In this document: piece after piece, positions 57,401 through 64,000 of the stretch
Layout: each line of letters opens with the position of its first letter
Numbering within the stretch: position 1 is the stretch's first letter
Assembly (NCBI RefSeq): GCF_030052815.1
Contig: NC_079494.1
Coordinates: forward strand, 35,636,467 to 35,700,466
Origin: Hevea brasiliensis
Taxonomy: Eukaryota; Streptophyta; Magnoliopsida; Malpighiales; Euphorbiaceae
Length of the DNA stretch: 64,000 nucleotides
Reading direction: 5' to 3'
Translations under genes and position numbers: made by a program
Notes under the pieces: generated by a model
The model's input: the letters and a program-made list of their open reading frames with translations, nothing else
Told to the model about the DNA's origin: nothing
Database searches by the model: none

Positions 57401-58255
57401 ATTGTACTATTCAGTTATTTGATCGAATTGTGTTATTGATTTGCAAAACGATATTATTCAGTTATTTGATCGAATTGTGTTATTGATTTGCAAAACGGTA
57501 TTATTCAATTACTTGATCAAATTTGTGTTAGGTGAATTTTGTAAATTGTGAAATGGAATTGTGAATCATTTGATTTGTGAACTGTCAATAAAAGATTTAT
57601 ATATCGCATTTCATATTGTTATTGTGCACCACTGAGTAAATTTTACTCAGCGATAGCTTTCATTCTTTATCGCAGTAGACAGATCGAGCGGCAGACTAAA
57701 TTTGCTAGTACATTCAGTGAGAAATCATCGGGTATATTGAGTATACCATATTCTGCATTTTATATTGTAATGTATGTTCGCTGTATGTAAATAGTGTTCT
57801 TGGTTTTGAGCAGTTGTAAATTAAAATTGTACATTAAAGTTGTAAAATAAATTATGAGTTATTTGGACTTGTGAAAATTGTATTATATTTCTTGTATCTC
57901 AGTCTTTGAAAAATTATTGTGGATTTGTGTTGAATTGTGCTAGAGTTTGAGATTGAGAAAAATATTGAAGTGCTTTTTACAGGTTTTTGAAGAACTGTTT
58001 TATCCAAGTTACGGAGGGCACTCTGCCAAAATTTTTTTACAGAAATTACTAATAGTCTAAATGTGTTAGTTAATTCACCTCAGTTCAAAAAGGTTTTTAA
58101 CACCTGTAAATAGTGCTTACCACTGTAAAAGAAGTAAGAAAAGATTTTGAAAATCCCTTGTAGTGTATTTAATGGGTTATCAGTAGGCGAAATTGGTAAT
58201 TCATTAGGTATACTACGGGATCATGTTATGCCTTACAGAGGGGTAGGGTGTGACA
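54435..58255 (+). repeat. G2 3' LTR (3.82 kb)
   Basis: TGTAACACCCC to GGGTGTGACA, matching both parts of the 5' LTR. The first ~250 bp and the hairpin area show local CAG/CTG-to-CG type differences. Donor AG|GTAAGT at 55292-55299, inverted repeat 55035-55068. Confidence 0.94.
57626..57675 (+). other. Conserved GCACCAC hairpin motif, G2 3' LTR copy
   Basis: First stem CTGAGTAA/TTACTCAG intact. The second stem's right arm is garbled (TTTATCGCAG in place of GCTGTCGCAG) at a spot with CWG-type collapse. Confidence 0.7.
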
Positions 58256-58260
58256 TGATT

Positions 58261-58690
58261 GGTGGTTGTTGTTATAAGAAAACTCAATCAAAGACAAGTG
58301 TATATCCCCAACTACCTTCAAACTCAATCGCACAAGCCCGTAGCATATCCTCCAATATCTGAATTACCCTCTCAGACTAGCCATCTGTTTGTGGGTGAAA
58401 TGCCGTGCTAAAGTTCAATCTAGTTCCTAGGGCTCTCTGAAGAGTACCCCAAAGTCTAGAAGTGAACCTAGGATCTCTGTCTGATACAATCGATACTGGC
58501 ACTCCATGCAGTTTTAAAATCTCATTTATGTACAATCTGGCCAATCTCTCCAACTATAGTCCATCCGGGCTGGCAAAAAGTGAGCAGACTTGGTTAGTCT
58601 ATCAATTATGACCCATACTGCATCATGACTATTCTGTGTCCTCAGAAGTCTCATCACAAAATCCATAGTTATTTGTTCCCTTACAATGTT
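58261..58690 (-). pseudogene. G0 integrase core, second part
   Basis: Continues the integrase cut by G2. Reading leftwards: [31 protein letters not shown]-like residues, a degraded FHPQTDG-like block, then IEFSYNNN up to the TGATT at 58256-58260; it then joins 19469 (QSSIGMPPYEALYG). Several stops are present. The sequence upstream of TMDFV is missing: at ~58690 it changes abruptly to an unrelated integrase scrap. Confidence 0.85.
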
Positions 58691-58806
58691 TCATAGGGTG
58701 CCATTTGTATGCTAGCTTGGTACTTATTATTGTATACAAATTCTGTTAGTGGGAGGTATCTGTCCCATCCCCCCTTGGATTCAAGGACACAAGTTCTCAG
58801 TATATT
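58691..58806 (-). pseudogene. Integrase scrap from a different gypsy element
   Basis: About 38 codons on the minus strand reading LENILRTCVLESK, then WDRYLPLTEFVYNN and [11 protein letters not shown]. This block normally follows the core that lies to its left, so it is out of order with G0 and belongs to a second element. It is closer to G4 ([12 protein letters not shown]) than to G3/G0 (YQSSIGMPPYEA). Confidence 0.75.
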
Positions 58807-59398
58807 CTCAAGGGCTTATTACATTTTACAGGTTATTATTATCATTTCATTTCATTATTTACAGAAACTCAATGAGTTTTCAGAATTTGTCTGAATTACT
58901 TATTTCGAATGTCTATCCGTCTGAGGATGATAAGTCGTACTGATATCTCTAAACTTATAGCAATTACTGTGGTACAGGTAGTTCACATTATTGTAACCTA
59001 GTTACTGACTCTAGCTACCTTACAAGTGTAGTTTTTTGACAGGCTAGTTCTGAAGTTTTAAATTTTTGACTAAAATTTTTACATTTATTTCTGGTAATAG
59101 TACTCTATTCGTGCGTAACTGTATCAATTTATAGATTACTTACAAATATTCTTATTTTATTGTACCACGAGGAAGCACGTAGCTCTGCACAATAATCCCG
59201 TGTCGGTACTGTAATCTGCAGCTTACAATGCAAACATCGAGGATATTACATAGTCATTACATTATAACCTCATGGACTAGGTTTTCTAACATCTTATCTG
59301 TACACTTATTTCCTTCTCTGTCTTTTAAAGTCATATTAGTGGTCTCTTCATATAATTATTTAAATTTAAAACTCATTACTTATATTTATGCTCAAGTA

Positions 59399-59585
59399 AC
59401 CTATTAAAGCACTTGCAGGCATTAAGTATCACTGTCCCCGCAAGCCTCTTCTCTGTCTTTGGTGGCAATTAAGGGTACCTATCAAAGCACCTGCAGGCGT
59501 TACATATCGCTTTCCCTGTAAGCCCTTGGCTGGTACCTATTAGAGCACTTTGCAGGCGTTACGTATCGCCATCCCTGCAAGCCCC
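59399..59585. repeat. Three diverged ~58-78 bp repeats
   Basis: Units start at 59399, 59477 and 59535, each with ACCTAT, AAGCAC or AGAGCAC, TGCAGGC, a TATCNC core and CCCTG(C/T)AAGCC. TGCAGGC...CCTGCAAGC within a unit can pair. Confidence 0.7.
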
Positions 59586-59770
59586 CTGATACCAATATTC
59601 ATTATCTTTTAAAATCATATCAACCATATGTTGTCAATCCATGACTTTCCATGTAGGCAATACTGCTTTCTATAATCCCTAATTGGTATACCAATTGATC
59701 CATACAATATACATAAGCTTAGGTTTACTTTGAGCAATTAAGCATTGTCAATTGTCTAAAAAAATCTTCA

Positions 59771-59915
59771 TGTCCATGTATTATGGAAAAGGTGGGTCCC
59801 ACATCACTATTTCGTGTGATTTAGCATGTAGTGATAATGAAATTTCCATGTCAATGTACAGTGGGAAAGTGGGTCCCACATACCTGTTTCAAGTAATTTA
59901 GTTTATAGTGACTTA
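59771..59915. repeat. Two ~77 bp repeats containing GTGGGTCCCAC
   Basis: Units start at 59771 and 59848 with TCCATGT. Each contains GTGGGTCCCACAT, itself a palindrome (GTGGG/CCCAC), which matches the general TCP-site form GTGGGNCC. A binding role is speculative. Confidence 0.6.
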
Positions 59916-60107
59916 GTAGGGATAAGCCAATAATGTTTTTCAAGAACCTTTCTTTAGGTTCAGTTTCGAGATTTTAACTTTGCATATCACTTTGGACAGT
60001 TTGTGGCCATTGTTTGGCCCCATTTCCTAAAAGGAAATTATTCTTTTATATCTTGCTTTTATTTCCCAGATGACTATTCGAGCTCTGACTCATAGGTTTC
60101 TCCCTCT

Positions 60108-60332
60108 TCTCTATTTCATGTTGCCCTTGTGGGGTTGGGTTTGTACTTGGGCTTGGGCTGATAGAGTATTAGCCATTTGTTGAAAGAAAGTAGCCATTTG
60201 CTGGGCCATTTGTGCAGTAATTTGTATAGGTGGGGCTGATAAAGTTGGACTTCCAACTCTCTGAGGGGCTGGGGCCTCACTTTGTACTTTCGCCGTCACA
60301 GACTGTTCTATTGTCTTATTCTTCTCTTTCAT
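60108..60332 (-). pseudogene. G5 gag, N-terminal fragment
   Basis: The minus-strand frame from 60332 begins MKEKNKTIEQSVTAKVQSEAP and has repeated AQMAQQMATFFQQMANTL, the Gln/Met-rich N-terminal region typical of these Gag proteins (compare MFQQMADFFRQMAG in G4). It stops before the capsid core; the sequence to the left (58807-60107) is unrelated. So G5 was cut or deleted here. Confidence 0.82.
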
Positions 60333-60516
60333 ATCTTTTCACAGTTTCTATTTCTTATACAATCAATACAAGGAGATTTCTCTCCATTAGTTCATATTTA
60401 TGATGTAAATGTACTATATGTATCAAACATTTGAGCAGTTGTAGTTACCGACAAAAAGATTTCAAATTCACAGTTCTAAATTTACCTTAAAACCATTGCT
60501 CTGATACCACAAAACA
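60333..60516 (-). other. G5 leader with primer-binding site
   Basis: GCTCTGATACCA at 60498-60509 is the exact reverse complement of the initiator tRNA-Met site TGGTATCAGAGC. In G1 and C1 the same site lacks one base of CAG. Confidence 0.9.
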
Positions 60517-61045
60517 TGTCACACCCTACTTCCCCGTAAGATGTAACATGATCCTGTAGTACACCTAATGAATTACTATACTTCACCTACCGATAACCCA
60601 TTAGATATACTACAAGGGATTTTAAAATAATTTTCGTGAAATTTAAATCATCGATTAAAATCTGGTGTTATAAAATTTTTTCAAAATTTCGGCAAAGTGC
60701 CGGCTGTGTTTTGAGAAAACAGTTCTTCAAACCTAAAAAGGAAAACACTCCCAATATGTTTTCTCAAATACAACTCCAATAACTTCATTTCATCTCACAA
60801 TTCAATCTCAATAATCAAATCATTTCATTTTCAAACCAACCTCATCATAAATGAAACATTTCATTGATTACAAGACTCAAAAATTAATATTACAAAATTA
60901 TACAAGTAAGTGAAATATCAAATTTACATTACAATAATTTACATTTAATTACATACCAAAATATTTTACAAGAATTTTTATACAACTGCTCAAATAATTT
61001 ACATACATATTATTACATGCATACATCAAAACCTGTGTATATGGG
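60517..61045 (-). mobile_element. G5 5' LTR, 3' end portion
   Basis: Minus-strand LTR end (TGTCACACCC at 60517) resembling the terminal block of G1 and family A, including the AACAGTTCTTC and AACTGCTC landmarks. It is interrupted by C2 at 61046; the rest should lie beyond C2, off-window. The bases before C2 are ATGGG (61041-61045), the expected left duplication. Confidence 0.85.
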
Positions 61046-63153
61046 TGAAGGAACGGAAGCATGAAAAACACAAGTTTATGCTATTGAATTCAAAATTTTC
61101 ACCTAGGGTCACATGCATCATGCAAGATTTATTTTTATCTATTTGATTTCAATGATAAACAACATATTAAAACTCTTTTAATATGTTTTTGGATCTGTAT
61201 TTTTCATTTAAGATTTTAAAATTAATCAGATTAATTTTAGAACCCTAGATTAAATCAAGAATAAATACACTAACCTCTTAATGCACTACAGTGTATTTGC
61301 GCCTTTGAGATGCATCTTCAGGACACTAGATGTTGTCCCTCGAGCTTGTCCACACCAAGAACACCTATGGCAGCCCTTGAACATCTTCTAAAGCTTTTTC
61401 TATTATTTAGAAAATCAAGTTCTGCCTTTTAAGAGATTAAAGATATAAACAGGACACTAGAAATAATTTCTAGTATTTTTAATTCAAGAGATTGATGGCT
61501 AATCTCTTTGAATTGATGAGAGATGAAGAAGAAAAGATGGAGAGCCTCGAAATGATGTGACAAAAGAGGAGTGGCTACTGGTTATCTTATTTTTAATTCA
61601 TAACAACACTTATATAGCTAGGTCAACACATTAAACCCTTGCCACATGTCACCCTCTGATTGGTTCTAGATTTAATTGACCCAATCACATTGTGCCAAGT
61701 GTCAAACCTATATTTAATCTTAATTTTAATCATCTTACATGATTAAAAGACATTTGGTAAGCTTATGTGTAATGCCATGTGTCACCATCTCATGGTGTCA
61801 CATGTCACCCTGTGAAATGACCAAAATGCCTCTGTGTCTTAATTTTGAGTTCTTAATCCAAAATAATTATGTCTCTTCTTCTAATCAATTTATATCAAAT
61901 ATAAATAAATTAATTAATCTCTATTAATTAATTTCTCATTAATTAAATTCATATTTAAACACTTTAAATATAAATTTAACTTATACTATACATCCAATAA
62001 TCTAGATTTAGTTTCAAGTCATGCTAGGGACTTTGCAATCTAATTGCAAACCAAACCTATTTAATTAATCAATTAAACTCTTTAATTAATTAATTAAATC
62101 ATATTTAATTAGGTGATAACTTGTGTATGTATGTGACTTACTTGGCTCATCACTAATTGGCAATGAGATATGATATCAACTCTTAATATCATTAGAACTC
62201 TTTCTTACCATAAATGATTTCTCTAAATCATTTTATGCACCTCATAGACCATGGTTAATACCTAGCATAGCATGCCATGGCCACCCAATTAGTAATAAGG
62301 TTTACCTTAAATGAACCTATAATCATATGTTACCATACACTGGAATCTCTCTGTTACAAAATCGCAACTCAAGCTGAAGTCATGGTTTATGTCAAACTCC
62401 ATTTGCTATGAATATTATGTTCTCTTTTAATTCCAGTTCTTGATTAAAAAAATTTTCTCATCAGAAACTCTTTTCTGAATAAATCTATCTGTCCAGGCTA
62501 GGAACTTGAAACATCAAGAACAATTAAATGAACATAGGATTTTATCTTTATTTACTTAGAGGAACAGATTCCATCTTGATCAACACCTACCTCTATATAT
62601 AACTAGTAGGAGCCAACACATGCCCATATACTCATACACAGTACAACTATGAAAGCAGTATCAAACTCAAACTACCTATATACAAGATAACTGTGCTATC
62701 TCAGGTCTAAAGATTATATGCACTGATATGATTTATGACAAAACATTGACAAGAGTAAACTCCATGTGCTTGTCATAAGTGTCACTGGTTCGGCCTACTT
62801 ATCATTTATAAGTGCCTATCATGTTTGCTATATGGCATGAGACTCACAATTCCATCTTATTTATATCTCATATAAATAACTTGGTAACAAACATGAATAC
62901 AATCTTTCTGGATAAGTCATGTCCTTATTATGAAGTATCCTCGATTGTGAACCTATTTATGATACTTTGTACTAGAAATACTGTCACTCATATTCTTAAC
63001 AACTTAAGAATAGAATTTCTAACAAAATATCAATGGACTTTTTCTATTACACATAAATATATTATGTAAACGGAAAAGTGGAAATGCCTTTTATTAATAA
63101 AAATATGTACAAGATACATACTAAATGATATGCTCTAGGGCATACTACTAACA
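61046..63153 (-). mobile_element. C2 3' LTR (copia, same family as C1)
   Basis: A 2,108 bp LTR matching both C1 LTRs with the same TG...CA ends. It is slightly more diverged from the two C1 copies than they are from each other, so C2 is a separate, probably older insertion. The CAG/CTG sites that read CG in the left C1 LTR mostly read normally here. The ORF at 62812-63069 is the antisense LTR frame noted for C1. Confidence 0.92.
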
Positions 63154-64000
63154 ATCTCCCACTAGTACTAGAGCCATTCATTACAATATCTTAGACCCAT
63201 CTTCTCAAGATGACGGTCTTGCTGAGTCTGTGACATAGGCTTAGTAAATGGATCAGTTGGATTTTCAGCTAATGCTATTTTTTGCATGGCTACATTGCCT
63301 TGCCCAACTATTTCTCTGATAATGTGGTAGCGCCTTTCTATGTGTTTGGATTTTTAGTGAGACCTTGATTCCTTAGCCTGTATGACTGCTCCATTATTGT
63401 TACAGTATAGTGGAACTGCTAATTCAATGGAAGGAACTACTATAAGTTTTATCACGAACCTTCTTTATCCAAACAACTTCCTTTGCAGCATCTGATGCAG
63501 CAATATACTCAGCCTCGGTAGTGGAATCTGCAGTCGTGCTCTGTTTGGAACTCTTCCAACTGACTGCACCTCCATTACAAATGAACACATATCTAGAGGT
63601 AGACTTTCTATCATTGATATCTAATTGGAAATCAGAATTAGCATAACTAACCAATTGCAAGTCTCCACCTCCATAGATCAGAATAAATTCTTAGTTCTTC
63701 TCAAGTACTTAAGGATATTCTTGACAGCTATCCAGTGTTCCAAACCTGGATTGGATTGATACCTGCTAGTCAAACTAACAGCATATGTAATATCCAGACT
63801 AGTACACAACATTGCATACATTAAACTTCCAATAGCTGAAGCATATGGAATTCTGGCCATCTTATCTCTTTCTTCAGGTGTCTTTGGAGACATCTCTTTA
63901 GAAAGATGGATAACATGTCTCACTGGTAACAATCCTCTTTTGGAATCAAGCATGTTAAACCTCTTTAACACCTTTTCCATGTATAGACTTTGGGATAAAC
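63154..64000 (-). pseudogene. C2 RNase H and RT C-terminus (cut by window edge)
   Basis: A polypurine tract adjoins the LTR (63154-63167). The polyprotein end follows: RNase H (SYANSDFQLDINDRKSTSRYVF, GGAVSWKSSKQSTTADSTTEAEY, KEVVWIKK; catalytic acidic residues kept) in the frame 63660-63424, with the last part shifted, and the RT tail (EKVLKRFNMLDSKRG, MARIPYASAIGSLMYAM, ALSRYQSNPG-type residues) in the frame 63980-63678. It continues beyond 64000. It serves as a reference for reading the damaged C1 region 7000-7850. Confidence 0.9.

Larger units (their letters stand above)
19470..58255 (+). mobile_element. G2, gypsy element retaining gag only, with nested G3
   Basis: Plus-strand family-A element with TGATT duplications at 19465-19469 and 58256-58260, inserted in G0 integrase. 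Its own parts are the 5' LTR (19470-22406 and 51627-52521), PBS, gag, a protease scrap, a polypurine tract and the 3' LTR (54435-58255). Everything between 22407 and 51621 is G3 and its guests. The internal region is only about 1.9 kb, with no RT, RNase H or integrase. This resembles the TR-GAG class of non-autonomous LTR elements, which carry gag alone and depend on relatives for enzymes. Intact termini and a clean duplication show it did transpose, although pol may have been lost afterwards. Confidence 0.92.
58807..60107. other. Unassigned 1.3 kb stretch with short repeats
   Basis: I could not assign this to any element here. No coding domain is visible on either strand. It contains three diverged repeats (59399-59585) and two ~77 bp repeats with GTGGGTCCCACAT (59771-59915). 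The repeat-rich, non-coding look is like an LTR or a short non-autonomous element, but I did not find matching ends. Confidence 0.5.

Noticed and set aside
58709..58943. Two overlapping plus-strand frames of 61 and 64 codons
   Set aside because: Their first part is antisense to a recognisable integrase block, and the remainder shows no domain.

Overview
The window is plant nuclear heterochromatin made almost entirely of long terminal repeat (LTR) retrotransposons inserted into one another. I see no host gene, rRNA, true tRNA gene or CRISPR array. The PBS matches plant initiator tRNA-Met (TGGTATCAGAGC). The chromodomain Ty3/gypsy elements with 3.1-4.1 kb LTRs look like the Tekay/Del chromovirus lineage, and the Ty1/copia elements have 2.1 kb LTRs. 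All of this fits a flowering plant, probably a eudicot; I cannot name the species. Labels are mine: G = gypsy, C = copia, S = solo LTR. 'Family A' LTRs begin TGTAACACCCC and end GGGTGTGACA; 'family B' LTRs begin TGTAACACCCTC and end GGGGTGTCACA.

Layout. The oldest layer is G0, a minus-strand gypsy element seen only as pieces: 3' LTR at 4164-4850 and 18462-18784, polypurine tract, integrase/chromodomain at 18832-19469 and integrase core at 58261-58690. Its LTR was hit by G1 (minus, 5' LTR 495-4163, gag start 1-305, rest off-window) and by copia C1 (minus, 4851-18461, TSD ATTTC), which itself carries solo LTR S1 (10020-14077, TSD GGACT). G0 integrase was hit by G2 (plus, 19470-58255, TSD TGATT), an element keeping gag but almost no pol. 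The 5' LTR of G2 was hit by G3 (plus, 22407-51621, TSD AAAAT). G3 has lost its 5' half to a rearrangement involving a family-B LTR fragment and a tRNA-derived SINE cluster. The 3' LTR of G3 was hit by solo LTR S2 (30670-34397, minus, TSD GTTTT) and by G4 (plus, 36098-51021, TSD CAGAC/TAGAC), the best preserved gypsy element. G4 RNase H was hit by solo LTR S3 (42273-46161, TSD TGGTG). The deepest chain is G0 > G2 > G3 > G4 > S3. The right edge (58691-64000) holds an integrase scrap, an unassigned 1.3 kb stretch, the 5' end of minus-strand G5, and copia C2 (61046 onward), a close relative of C1.

All coding regions are parts of retrotransposon polyproteins (Gag; protease, reverse transcriptase, RNase H and integrase) and all are broken by stops, frameshifts or deletions. 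Some frameshifts may be assembly errors: CAG/CTG sites are repeatedly collapsed to CG in patches, as might happen at CHG-methylated sites in noisy long reads.

The most interesting signal is in the LTRs rather than the proteins. LTRs that are diverged in primary sequence share an ordered architecture: a 5' splice-donor consensus (AGGTAAGT or GGTTAGT), an array of ~100 bp related modules, and then a GCACCAC box followed by two adjacent hairpins. The first hairpin stem changes between families while staying paired, and the second tolerates G-U pairs. The second hairpin ends in a splice-acceptor-like (C/T)AG|G. This suggests a functional RNA structure, possibly an LTR-internal intron.
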